Assembly: GCA_021779955.1 (NCBI GenBank)
Contig: JAJXZS010000044.1
Coordinates: 1-64,000 of the forward strand
DNA: 64,000 nucleotides
Reading direction: 5' to 3'
DNA from: Chloroflexota bacterium
GTDB lineage: Bacteria > Chloroflexota > Anaerolineae > Anaerolineales > Anaerolineaceae
Of the stretch, positions 34,713 to 44,743 are shown in pieces; the stretch's first letter is position 1, and the number at the start of each line of letters is the position of its first letter. The position numbers and the translations under genes are program-made. A model generated the notes under the pieces. The model was not told the DNA's origin. It made no database searches and saw only the letters and a list, made by a program, of their open reading frames with translations.

Positions 34713-37700
34713 CTAGCTCATTGATGAAGTTTTGTATTTCTTGAGTGCAGCATCGAGTTCAGTCAATAACTCTTCTTCTCTTAGCGTGCTCTTTGTGATC
34801 ATTTGGGGACCGTAGTCTTTCAATTGCTTCCGCTGCTCGGATGTCAGGTCTACACCGGTCAAAATGATGACGGGGATTCTGCTCAAACGCATTTCTGAGC
34901 GTAACCGTTCGAGCACCTCAAAGCCGTTCATTCCCTGCATGAAGAGATCCAGGAGGATGATATCAGGAGTGAGTCGTTTGAGAGCATCCAGGCCAGCCTG
35001 ACCGCTTTTAGCTAGAGTGGCATGGACTTTTCCGCCCTGTTCGAGCATTTTTTGCACGAGGTGCAAGTCATCCTCGTCATCATCGATGACCAGGACTTCG
35101 CGGAAGTTGTTGTCGCGATCGAGGCGGAAGATGGCATTGGCAAGATCATCTGCGGCAAACGGTTTGACCAGATAATCAGATGCTCCCATGCTGAAGCCTT
35201 TTTCCTCTTCCTCAAGGATTGAGCAAACCAGGATGGGGATATTGCGGGTTTGTTCATTCTCTTTCAACTCGTTGATCAACTGCCAACCGTCCTTTTGTGG
35301 CATCATGATGTCCAGGGTGATCGCAAAAGGCTTCAGTTCGATCGCTTTTGCGACAGCCATGTCCGGATCGGTTAGGGGGACGACTTTATAGCCGTTGGGT
35401 TCGAGGAAGCGTTCGTAGAGTTCGATGACCTCTGCATCATCATCGATGGCAAGAATGACATTTTCGCCATGCTTCAACTGATCCTGGTCGACAGGGCGTT
35501 TTACTTCAGGCAGAGGCAAGGTAAAGTAGAAGACACTCCCCTTGCCAACTTCGCTGCTCATCAAGCCGATCTGGCCACCGTGCATTTCGATCAGTGAGCG
35601 CGAAATCGAGAGGCCGAGGCCAGTCCCACCGGTCTTGCGTGTCGGCGAATCATCCACCTGTGAGAAGCGCTGGAACAGCTTCACCTGGTCAGCCGGCGCG
35701 ATTCCGATACCGGTGTCCGTTACAGTGACAAGCACTTCTTTCTTGCCGAACGGGTTTTCGGTGATCTTGGCTTCCACGGTGATCGAACCTTTTTCGGTAA
35801 ACTTGACCGCGTTCGAGATCAGGTTGATCAAAACCTGGCTGATACGTGTCTCATCCATCATCAAGCGGGGGAGCGTAGCGGGGATCTTCTGGATGAGTTC
35901 GATTGATTTCTCTTTGACCAGACCGGATGTACTGGAAATCACACTGTTGACAATATCGCTCAGATTGATTGGCTCGAGCTGCAATTCCATCTTGCCGGCA
36001 TCGATCTTGGACAGGTCGAGGATTTCATTGATCATTGTGAGCAGGTGCATGCCAGACTTGTAGATAGCGTTGATGTCCTGTTCCTGTACGTCGTTGATCG
36101 GGCCGTCGATGCCTTTGAGGATCACGCGCGAGAAGCCAATGACAGAATTGAGAGGGGTGCGCAGTTCATGACTCATATTTGCCAGGAACTGACTCTTCAC
36201 GCGGTCCAATTCCTGCATTTCCGAAACGGCCTTCTGGCTCATTTCATAAGCGCGGGCATTTTCAATGGCGACTGCAATTTGATCGGACAGAATCTGCAGC
36301 ACACTCAACTCATCCTGGGTAAATGCGGATGCGCGTTTGGATTGAATGTCCAGCGCACCGATGACTTTACCCGCAATCTTGAGCGGGATGGCCATCTCAG
36401 AGCGCGTGTCGGGTAAGAGTGGATTGGGGTAGTAGATTGGACTGTAGCGCACATCGTTCACGACCACAGGATTGCCAGAGGCGGTTGTATTGCCTATAAC
36501 CGACTTTGAGCCAACCGCAAGCTGATGATTGTGTTTCTTGAGCTCTTCACCTGCACGACCTGTGGATTCTTTGACCTGCGCGTAAGTACCGGTTTCGTCC
36601 ATCAGGAAGATTGAGCAATGATAGAACCCGAAACGATCCTTCAAAAGAGTGACGATTCGGGCAAGTAGGGTTTCCAGTGATAGCGTGCTTGTAGTATCGC
36701 GGGCGATTTCAGCTGCAGCCTGAAGCTCGATGGCCCGGCGCTGAGCTTCGTTGAGCAGCCTCTGGCGCTCGATAGCGACCGTGATGCTGTTGCCTACCAC
36801 CTGGAGTAGATGAATATCATCATTGCGATAATCGACCGGTTTCGTCGCGCCGGAGGCCAGCACGCCAATCGTGGCGCCCGCAGATTGCAGCGGAACAAAA
36901 CATCCACTGATGAATCCCAGACGTGAGAAGACCTTTTGCTGATCGGGTGTAATGGACGATTTGTTCAGGTTGTTATAAACGAAGGGTTCCCCATTATCGA
37001 AGTCGATGAAGTCGAAAGCCTCGAATGGGACACGCTCATTCGCCTTGTAGTACTTACCCTGCGATGTGTAACAACCTACGATGTCCAGTTCGCCTGTGCG
37101 GTTTTGAACGCGCCCGGGAGCCACAAACAGAAGAAGCTGATCGGCATTCTTGGGCATGGCGCTTTCACCTACCAGCTTGACCAGATCGTGCAAATCGACT
37201 GCGTTCGAAATACCGCTCGAAACCTTATACAAGAGTTCGGTTTCCGAGAGAGCTTCCTGGGTTCGCTCGAACAATTGCAGGTTTTCGATAGCCGTAGACA
37301 TCTGGTCGACCAGGGGCGGGAATGTTCGAATTTCCTGATCGGTAAACTCATGCTTCAGGCTGGACTGCAGCAGGAACACACCGATCTGCTTGTTCGAAGA
37401 CCACAAAGGAAGTACGGCCATTGCCAGGATATTTTGCCGCAGCAAGATTTCGCGCAAGCCCTGATCGATCTGCGCCGTAGTGATGTCGTTGTAGAAACCT
37501 GAGTCTTCACGGATGAATATGGGTTCGTAAAGGTCGCGCAAGTATTCTGTGCCTGCAGGGGGTGGAGGTGTACCAGCACCGCTGTGGTAGTTGGCTTCGA
37601 CGTTCATCCGCACCAGTTGACCGTTTTCGTCATAGGTGAACAGAACGAGGACGCCGCGATTGATTTCCTGAACGCTTTCACCTGAAATGACCGCTGTGAT

Positions 37701-39962
37701 CATTTCGGGCATGTTGTTTGCGAGAGCAAGTTTATGAGATGCTGAGTACAGACTCTCGGTTTCATCCAACGAGGTCTTCAACTGCGAAAGTAAACCTTCG
37801 CGGATGAGAGTGTTCGTGTAGGCATCGGAAGCAATACGCAGCACCGAAATTTCATCCTGCGCCCAGACATGCGCTTCCGTGTGATTTTCGAACGCGATGA
37901 ATCCGATCTGCTTATCCTGTGATGGGATCGAGAGGAGCAGAAGGGATTGGGCGTTGTGCTTCTTCAGGAATTCTTGTTCCGGGGAGGATGGTCCGGTCGA
38001 TGAAATCACTGCCGCGTGCCAACCGTTACCGGATAGCGATTTCTGCCAATTCGCGAATTGTCCGATCGGGACGAACTCGGGTCGTGGTAGATTGACTTTC
38101 TTTTGCAGCGCTGGTGTCTCATAGAGAGAGACAACTCTCCAAATCGGCTCGTTCTTTGAATCGGCATCCTGAACTGCGTAATAAACTCGCTGGCACAGAG
38201 ATGCTTTCGAAAGGAATTCGAGAACCTCGGGTGTGGCGGCCACACCATGCTCACTTAACGTAGCGACCGCCTGGGTCACGTTCATCTGGAACCGTTCGCG
38301 CACTTCAATGATTTCAAGTGCATGGCGGATCTCTGCGAACAAATTCGCGTTCTCCAATGAGGTTGCAGTCTGGCTGGCAATTGTTGAAAGTAGCTCTTGC
38401 TGGATCTGGTCGAAAGCGAATTCTTTCGAAAAATCGAAAACGCTGATCACACCGATCGACCGGTCGCCGGCAAGTAGGGGGACCGCAAGCAGCGACTGGG
38501 GAATACCTCCCGGATGATCAAGTGCGCTGTCGCTGAGTGCTTGTGCCGCGTCACTCTGGATCAGTACTGGGGCTCTTTTATTCAGGATGATTTCTTGATA
38601 CCCATGCGAGAATGGGCGGTCTGGAAGCATGATCGTTTCATTGTTCATCACGCAGACTGGGAAACTCAACATGTTCGTTTCGCGGTCGATAAGCGTGATG
38701 AGCAGGTTTTGCGTGTTCAACATCTGTTGGATGCTGTTCGAAAGGATCGCGTAGATCTGTTCACGGCTTACCAGGCTGCTCAAGCGCTGACCGATGGTGT
38801 TCAGTGTAGCCAGATCTCTGTTGCGGCGTAATGTTTCCTCTTCTGCTTTGACCCTCTCGGTCAATTCCTTGCGTACGGCCGAATATAGTTGGGCATTTTC
38901 GAGGGCCAGACCGAGCTGCTTGGTCACTTCCTCGAGCAAAAGGCGGTCATCTTCTGTCCAAACCCGTTCAGGCGACACATCGACGAGTTCGATCACGCCC
39001 GCTTTTTCATTTCTAACGCTTAGAGGTGAGGCCAGCACTGCAGGAGTATCTTGATATGCCTCGTTCGAGATGACCGAATTCGAATTGAAGCTGTTTAGCG
39101 CTTCCTGCGTCCAAACATTCTCAGCAGATTGGAACTTGTCATTCGAGAAAGAGACACCCGCGATCGGTTCGGTTTTGATCGCGATTCCGTCGATCATCGT
39201 GCTCGCGCCAAGTCCTGGCAAAGGCCCAAGAGGCGCGGTTTTGGCGAGTTTGAAGGAATCTGATGCGCTCGAAAGTGATTTAGATTCATCAATCGCGGGT
39301 TTTTGCTGACCGAACGAGCCCGTTTGCTTGTGGATTTTTCTTGCAGGCAGCGGTTTGAGATCCGGCATGGGATTTACCTTGCTGTCCATGCGGGGCATCT
39401 CAAGGTCAGAATCGTCAGGTATCTGCAATTTACCTGTATCCACCTTTTGTGGGCTTGTCTTGGCCGTCTCGGGAGACTTTTGAATGGCAGCGGCCTCATC
39501 GAAGTGCTCGCTCAAGAAATCGTCAAGCGATGTACTCTCACTTTGTGCTTCATACCCATCATTGACCGGCAGAGCCTCACCTTTCACGCTGCTCAACTGT
39601 CCTTTTTCATCCAAAACTGCAGAGAAGGTACAACGAATGGCGCGGTACTCTGTTTTAGCAGACTGAAAATGTAATTCCGCTTCTACCGGATATTTTCCAT
39701 GCTTGAAGATGCTTCCCAGCGTTGAACGGTCTTCTTTCACAAAATCCATGCCCAATAAAGATTTTCCGGTCAATTGTTCGGGGTAGACACCCATCAATTC
39801 CGCAACATCTCTGCCACACTTGACGAATCGTCCTTCTAGATCCGTTTCCCATTGGAACGATTGCGGTAAAGTATCAGCTCCCCCGGCTGTCGATTCATCC
39901 GAGAGCTTGATCAAGTTAGAAAACAGTGCGTTTAGCCGGCTATCTTGATTTTTCTTAGGCAT
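34713..39962 (-). CDS. Soluble PAS/multi-GAF hybrid histidine kinase with two receiver domains
   Basis: The 1749-aa protein has a PAS-like domain (about 40-135), a low-complexity linker (140-260), six GAF or GAF-like domains (about 265-365, 400-545, 560-725, 745-900, 920-1075, 1100-1245), HisKA with 'NMSHELRTPLN' (His1265), HATPase ('NLISNAVKF', 'TDTGIGIAP', 'GGTGLGLSIS'), receiver 1 (Asp1551 in 'LDIMMP') and receiver 2 (Asp1672 in 'LLDLFMQG'). No membrane segment is visible. It is the only complete kinase in this operon, so it may phosphorylate the receiver domains encoded around it. ATG 39962 has AGGAG upstream; a TTG three codons earlier is too close to it. Confidence 0.93.
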   Translation of the reverse strand: MPKKNQDSRLNALFSNLIKLSDESTAGGADTLPQSFQWETDLEGRFVKCGRDVAELMGVYPEQLTGKSLLGMDFVKEDRSTLGSIFKHGKYPVEAELHFQSAKTEYRAIRCTFSAVLDEKGQLSSVKGEALPVNDGYEAQSESTSLDDFLSEHFDEAAAIQKSPETAKTSPQKVDTGKLQIPDDSDLEMPRMDSKVNPMPDLKPLPARKIHKQTGSFGQQKPAIDESKSLSSASDSFKLAKTAPLGPLPGLGASTMIDGIAIKTEPIAGVSFSNDKFQSAENVWTQEALNSFNSNSVISNEAYQDTPAVLASPLSVRNEKAGVIELVDVSPERVWTEDDRLLLEEVTKQLGLALENAQLYSAVRKELTERVKAEEETLRRNRDLATLNTIGQRLSSLVSREQIYAILSNSIQQMLNTQNLLITLIDRETNMLSFPVCVMNNETIMLPDRPFSHGYQEIILNKRAPVLIQSDAAQALSDSALDHPGGIPQSLLAVPLLAGDRSIGVISVFDFSKEFAFDQIQQELLSTIASQTATSLENANLFAEIRHALEIIEVRERFQMNVTQAVATLSEHGVAATPEVLEFLSKASLCQRVYYAVQDADSKNEPIWRVVSLYETPALQKKVNLPRPEFVPIGQFANWQKSLSGNGWHAAVISSTGPSSPEQEFLKKHNAQSLLLLSIPSQDKQIGFIAFENHTEAHVWAQDEISVLRIASDAYTNTLIREGLLSQLKTSLDETESLYSASHKLALANNMPEMITAVISGESVQEINRGVLVLFTYDENGQLVRMNVEANYHSGAGTPPPPAGTEYLRDLYEPIFIREDSGFYNDITTAQIDQGLREILLRQNILAMAVLPLWSSNKQIGVFLLQSSLKHEFTDQEIRTFPPLVDQMSTAIENLQLFERTQEALSETELLYKVSSGISNAVDLHDLVKLVGESAMPKNADQLLLFVAPGRVQNRTGELDIVGCYTSQGKYYKANERVPFEAFDFIDFDNGEPFVYNNLNKSSITPDQQKVFSRLGFISGCFVPLQSAGATIGVLASGATKPVDYRNDDIHLLQVVGNSITVAIERQRLLNEAQRRAIELQAAAEIARDTTSTLSLETLLARIVTLLKDRFGFYHCSIFLMDETGTYAQVKESTGRAGEELKKHNHQLAVGSKSVIGNTTASGNPVVVNDVRYSPIYYPNPLLPDTRSEMAIPLKIAGKVIGALDIQSKRASAFTQDELSVLQILSDQIAVAIENARAYEMSQKAVSEMQELDRVKSQFLANMSHELRTPLNSVIGFSRVILKGIDGPINDVQEQDINAIYKSGMHLLTMINEILDLSKIDAGKMELQLEPINLSDIVNSVISSTSGLVKEKSIELIQKIPATLPRLMMDETRISQVLINLISNAVKFTEKGSITVEAKITENPFGKKEVLVTVTDTGIGIAPADQVKLFQRFSQVDDSPTRKTGGTGLGLSISRSLIEMHGGQIGLMSSEVGKGSVFYFTLPLPEVKRPVDQDQLKHGENVILAIDDDAEVIELYERFLEPNGYKVVPLTDPDMAVAKAIELKPFAITLDIMMPQKDGWQLINELKENEQTRNIPILVCSILEEEEKGFSMGASDYLVKPFAADDLANAIFRLDRDNNFREVLVIDDDEDDLHLVQKMLEQGGKVHATLAKSGQAGLDALKRLTPDIILLDLFMQGMNGFEVLERLRSEMRLSRIPVIILTGVDLTSEQRKQLKDYGPQMITKSTLREEELLTELDAALKKYKTSSMS

Positions 39963-40080
39963 ACTGGGCAATCTCCTGAGCCAGATTCCTCTGCTGCTCT
40001 TGCCAATCTTGCATCTCGATTTCCATGCTTCTTCTCATCGTATCCATTCAATTTCGGCCGAATTGCTTCCTGCTGCCCGT

Positions 40081-42993
40081 TCAATCATTTGCTGATATGA
40101 ATGGTTTGAGGGAATTTGTTCGGTCCTCTTTTTGGTCGCCGCCAGGCAGGTTGATAATGATTTGCCCGTCTGTGATTCTTAGGTTTTGTTTTAGCTCTTC
40201 CAACGTCACTCGTAGCATTTGTTGCGGATCATTCGTCGAACGTATCTTGCTTGTGATCTCTAGCACTCTTCGGTCTCGCTCAGCACGCCGAACGGTGGAT
40301 TCGAAGAGGCGTGCATTTTCCAAAGTCTGCGCAACCTGGTCCGAGACCGCCTGCACGGTAGTCAGTTCGTTTTCGCTCCACTCGAAATCGTCAGAGCGAT
40401 TTTCCTGGAGGTGAATAACACCAATCGATTCACCGCGGAGCATGATCGGCACAGCCATAATGGATTGCTGTGTCGGATGTTCACCTTTGCGCGTCGTCGA
40501 CCTGAAGATGGGGCGTCCGGTTTCGAGAACGGTGTTGATCTCGGGAATATCTTCTTTCGTCGGAACCAGACCCTCTGGAGTGAACTTGTAGCTTGTATTG
40601 CCTGGCTCACGCATCTTGCGAGTCCATTCCTGGTTCAAGTATCTTCTATGCAGGCTCTGCGCCTCATCGAGAGCAGCACGGGTGTTTTCATAGAGCTGGT
40701 TATTGCTGATGGCAATGGCGATCTGGTCAGCTAGCGTGGAGAATAACTCGATGTCTTCGGGGGAGAAAGCGTTCGGTTCCACGCTCTGGACGTCTAGCGC
40801 GCCAATGACTCTGTCTTCTTCTTTCAGCGGAAGGGCCATTTCTGAACGAGTCTCGGGAAGATCAGGGTTGTTGAAGAACACGGCATCCTGACCAACGTCA
40901 GTTGCAATGCGGGGTTCCCCCGATTCAGTCACATAACCCACAATACCGGCCTGTCCGACAGCAAGCTTATGCTGGCGTTCGAGCATCATGCGGCCACCGG
41001 CCGAATTGGCAGCGCGAAGCACGGCATACTCTGCTTTTTCATCGATCAAGAAAATACCCACGTGATAGAAGCCAAAACGTTCATTGATCAGGGTGGTCAC
41101 GCTGGTCAGCAGCGTTTCGAGATCGCGGTTGGCAACAATGTTTCGCGCCACGTCAGACACTGTTTGCAGTTGAGCAGATCGGAAACTGAGCGCGTCGTTT
41201 CTTTTGGCGAGTTCTTCGGTTCTTTCCTTTACACGCGTTTCCAGGGTATCGATGAAAGTTTTCAAATCGCGAGTCATCGAGTTGAACACATTTCCGAGCA
41301 TACCAATCTCATCTTTCGAGCTGACTTTGGCTTCCGCACCCATATCGCCTGCGGAGATTTTTTCCGCCGCTTCGGTTAATTGGAGAATTGGACGGGTGAA
41401 CAGGTTAGCCACGAAGATGATCGACATGCCGACGATTCCGGCGATGATCGTCGCGATGATGGTGGAAAGGCGGTTCTGCGAGGCGCGCGCTTCGATCAGG
41501 TTTGTCTGTTCCTGCAGGAAGACGACTTTCCAGGGATGCAGAGCAAGGGTTACAGCCGTTGCTGATTCCGTACGGTTTCCCTGTTCGCCTGCCATCGCGA
41601 CTGTAAAGAATTGACCGGCATTTCTTTGATTTAGGCTGTCATTCAGTTCTGTTTGATTAGTTGATAGAAGCTCACGAGGGAGATATGAGGGCAGTCGTTG
41701 GGCAAGTACCAGTGCCTGGAAAGTCTCCAGATCCATTGGGACGAGCGTACGATAAATCAGATTGGGGCTGTATCCATCTGCAAGCCGCAACCCGTTTTCA
41801 TCGAGAAGCATGGGATATGAACGTGGGCCGATCAGACCGACATTGGCCTGGACAATGGTTTGAAGCAAGAGGGCATCGAAGCGGGTTCGCAAATAGCCGA
41901 TCGTCTGATTGGTGACATCTTTGATAGGCGCGATAAAAATGAGATAGGCGTCGCGTGTGCCGCTCGGGAAATAGACCCCGGAAGAATATGGCAGGCCAGT
42001 GCTCGCTACCGTCTTGAAATACTCTGAGGATGCTTCTGTTTGAGAAATCGATGCCGCGTCTGTGTCGAACAGATTTGCACCATTGATATCGAGAAGGCCA
42101 TAGGACGGCTGGTAAAGCTTCTGCTTGGTCTGCAATGAAGTGAATGTCGTCTGGAGCTCGGTTTCCTCCACGCTTCCCGGGCGATCGCTGGCTTTCAATG
42201 CCAAATAACGTTGAATGGCAGGGAGAGTGGTTTCGGTCTGTACTGAATCAAGGTTCGAGCTAAAGAAATCGTTGAGAGAGGCTGCCGTTTGCTCCGCTGC
42301 AACCTGCAGCGACTGGTTCGATTGAGCTTGAATGGCATCTTGGGTATATTGGTTCGATATCACGGAAAGAATCGCAAGTGGCACGAGTGTGACTACCAGA
42401 CCGCCCAACAATAATTTGACACGGATCGAAGCAGTGATCCATCCAAATATGAACAAAACGATCAAGATGAATGCCAGGACTCCTGCTGCGATAAATATGC
42501 CCAGGGTGAGGCTGGTATTGGATGCCTGGTCGACGAGATTCAAGTTTCCTGCCAGCGCAGATGCCACTGCGGCGACAAGGCCCACAAAAATAGACAGTTC
42601 GATATACTGTTCCCTCAAGGCGGTTGAGCCCAGGATTACGGCGAAAATGATTGCGATTAATGCGATTCCGAGGGAAACGTCTGACGTGAGTACCAGGGAG
42701 GTAATAACAAAGGCGATCTCCGTAGTTACGACGAAAGCGAATCCACGCGCTTGCGACTTGGTCTCCCAGAGTTGAAAGATGGTAAACAGACCGGTAAGAC
42801 AGGCGACGCCAAATGCTGCAGCTATGGTAAAGTATTGCCACTGGCGTGTGATCGCTCCCAGTATAAAGGCGCCAATTGTAAGGACCACGGTGAAGACGAC
42901 AAAAACATCGAGAATCACGCCCCTGGATATTCCCTGACGTTCAGATTCGACGCTGTCGCTTACAATCTCGGAAGGTTTTTCTATCTTGCTCAT
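40081..42993 (-). CDS. Membrane dCache-HAMP-GAF sensor without kinase domain
   Basis: The 970-aa protein has about six membrane helices in its first 185 residues, a seventh at about 191-212, a large outside domain (213-508, dCache-like, 'PIKDVTNQTIGYLRTRFD'), a membrane helix at 510-530, HAMP (531-585), a coiled coil ('LETRVKERTEELAKR'), a full GAF domain (610-765, 'RFGFYHVGIFLID', 'NPDLPETRSEMALPL', 'GALDVQS'), a divergent GAF (780-895) and a short GAF-like tail (905-948). No HisKA, HATPase, GGDEF or other output is present. Confidence 0.9.
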   Translation of the reverse strand: MSKIEKPSEIVSDSVESERQGISRGVILDVFVVFTVVLTIGAFILGAITRQWQYFTIAAAFGVACLTGLFTIFQLWETKSQARGFAFVVTTEIAFVITSLVLTSDVSLGIALIAIIFAVILGSTALREQYIELSIFVGLVAAVASALAGNLNLVDQASNTSLTLGIFIAAGVLAFILIVLFIFGWITASIRVKLLLGGLVVTLVPLAILSVISNQYTQDAIQAQSNQSLQVAAEQTAASLNDFFSSNLDSVQTETTLPAIQRYLALKASDRPGSVEETELQTTFTSLQTKQKLYQPSYGLLDINGANLFDTDAASISQTEASSEYFKTVASTGLPYSSGVYFPSGTRDAYLIFIAPIKDVTNQTIGYLRTRFDALLLQTIVQANVGLIGPRSYPMLLDENGLRLADGYSPNLIYRTLVPMDLETFQALVLAQRLPSYLPRELLSTNQTELNDSLNQRNAGQFFTVAMAGEQGNRTESATAVTLALHPWKVVFLQEQTNLIEARASQNRLSTIIATIIAGIVGMSIIFVANLFTRPILQLTEAAEKISAGDMGAEAKVSSKDEIGMLGNVFNSMTRDLKTFIDTLETRVKERTEELAKRNDALSFRSAQLQTVSDVARNIVANRDLETLLTSVTTLINERFGFYHVGIFLIDEKAEYAVLRAANSAGGRMMLERQHKLAVGQAGIVGYVTESGEPRIATDVGQDAVFFNNPDLPETRSEMALPLKEEDRVIGALDVQSVEPNAFSPEDIELFSTLADQIAIAISNNQLYENTRAALDEAQSLHRRYLNQEWTRKMREPGNTSYKFTPEGLVPTKEDIPEINTVLETGRPIFRSTTRKGEHPTQQSIMAVPIMLRGESIGVIHLQENRSDDFEWSENELTTVQAVSDQVAQTLENARLFESTVRRAERDRRVLEITSKIRSTNDPQQMLRVTLEELKQNLRITDGQIIINLPGGDQKEDRTNSLKPFISAND

Positions 42994-43018
42994 TCTTTCC
43001 TCCGGCCGTTAATGCCTG

Positions 43019-44743
43019 CTATTCGGCTGCCGCCGTCTTCAACTGAATTCTTACCTCGGCGACACCCAGAGATCTACCCAATTCGGTTGCTGTGGTTTTC
43101 AAAATCGAATCGATATCAGATGCTGCACGGACCTTATCAGAAATATTGGCGACGAGATGCTCTCGCTCCGCGCGTTCCTGAATTTCTTCGAGCAATCGGG
43201 CATTTTCAAGCGCAAGCGCCAGGCGGTCTGCAGCAGTGTTGACAAGGGCCTGCATTTCTACGGGAAGATTCTCGCCCTGGTACTTGATATTCAGCACTCC
43301 AAGAACCTGATCGCGTAACTTAATGGGAACCGCCAGGATCACGCCTTGCTTATCGCTCGCATCCTCTTTCGTGAGCGGAGCTACGATCGGCTTGCCAGCG
43401 GACATCGCTTCACGATAAAAACGTGCCCGCTCTTCCGTGGGTTGAGCCTTGGCTTCGGCATAGCGAAAGTTTAACTTCTTCCGTGAACCCTTGAGGTGCG
43501 TCTGCCATACTCGGCCTGTGAACTCGCGGCTTTTTTCTTCCAAATCTTCCAGGCTGGCCTTCAATACCTGGATTTGGCCCAGTTTATCGATCGAGGATGC
43601 GAGTGTGTCGGCGATGGTTTGAATGACATCAGCGTCTTCGGTGTCAAATTCATCAGGATTTTGCGATTGAAGGTCAAGCGCGCCGATGATTTGAGATCCA
43701 AGACGAAGGGGGACGGCCATCTCCGATCTCGTCTGGGGCAGCAAGGGATTTTTATAGTGCATCGAGTCGAGTTCGACGTCTGAAGCGATGCGAACCTCTC
43801 CTCTCGCCACAACATAGCCAACGACGCCTTCTTCTCGTAAGCGGAGTTGGTGTTTTCGGGCAAGCATTTCAGCGCCGGCATCGCCTGTAGCCGCTTTCAG
43901 CACAGCAAACTCATTGCGTTCATCCTTTAGAAAGATGCCGGTATGATAGTAACCAAATTGCGAGCGAATCAATTCGACGGATTCCTTGAGCAAGGCATCG
44001 AGATTGGTCTGCTGTGCAATTTCGCGTGAGATTTGACGGGCTGCTACCATGCGGAATTTTCTGCTGTCAAGTTGATCCTGGAGAGTGGTCACTTGTAGAT
44101 TCAGATCTTTGTTACGCGAGGAAATCTCCTGATCACCCGATTGCACGCCGCTGATCAGCGCCATAAAATCGCTGAAAACGTCAGCGACAACGGATGAGAG
44201 CAAGTAAGTGAGGAAAAGCATGATCGTGACGATGCTCATCCACGAAAGCGTCGCATTCACTTCACTCATGATCCCGTTAGGGACGATGAACCCTTCCCCG
44301 ATAATGACGGCAAGGGCAATCAGAATTGTGGCAGAGAAACCAAATACCCAAAACCATCGGCGACTGGGCAACAGGAGCGCTGCAACAACGACAGCGGTGA
44401 AGAAATAGAGTATCCCATTCGCTCCAAGGCCTTGAATCATTTCGCTCAAGATGCCTGTGCCGACAAACGCGACGATCAAGATCCAGGTGCGCAACCCTGC
44501 GCTCAACGAGCGAACGAATGCCGCAATAAATGTCAGGACGAACAAAATGATGACCGCAGATCCAGAGATGAGATTCCGCGATTGAAGTGCTGAAAACAAA
44601 TTGAGGAAGAGCAACACTGTCGCCAATATCAGGCTACCATTAGCGATCTGCTGCAATCCATGATCGATGATTGATTTGATCTCCGGAGCCTGGCCTGGAG
44701 TCGACTCAATAGATTCGAGTTGAGAAGGCGATTTGGCGATCAT
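43019..44743 (-). CDS. Membrane GAF protein without kinase domain (574 aa)
   Basis: Five or six hydrophobic helices (about 35-190) are followed by a coiled coil, one full GAF domain (about 240-385, 'QFGYYHTGIFLKDE', 'NPLLPQTRSEMAVPL', 'GALDLQS'), a divergent GAF ending 'ADRLALALENARLLEEIQ' (about 400-515) and a short tail 'DKVRAASDIDSILKTTATEL'. It looks like the 970-aa protein without its Cache-HAMP part. It overlaps the next upstream gene by 4 bases (ATGA), so translation is coupled. No catalytic output domain. Confidence 0.9.
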   Translation of the reverse strand: MIAKSPSQLESIESTPGQAPEIKSIIDHGLQQIANGSLILATVLLFLNLFSALQSRNLISGSAVIILFVLTFIAAFVRSLSAGLRTWILIVAFVGTGILSEMIQGLGANGILYFFTAVVVAALLLPSRRWFWVFGFSATILIALAVIIGEGFIVPNGIMSEVNATLSWMSIVTIMLFLTYLLSSVVADVFSDFMALISGVQSGDQEISSRNKDLNLQVTTLQDQLDSRKFRMVAARQISREIAQQTNLDALLKESVELIRSQFGYYHTGIFLKDERNEFAVLKAATGDAGAEMLARKHQLRLREEGVVGYVVARGEVRIASDVELDSMHYKNPLLPQTRSEMAVPLRLGSQIIGALDLQSQNPDEFDTEDADVIQTIADTLASSIDKLGQIQVLKASLEDLEEKSREFTGRVWQTHLKGSRKKLNFRYAEAKAQPTEERARFYREAMSAGKPIVAPLTKEDASDKQGVILAVPIKLRDQVLGVLNIKYQGENLPVEMQALVNTAADRLALALENARLLEEIQERAEREHLVANISDKVRAASDIDSILKTTATELGRSLGVAEVRIQLKTAAAE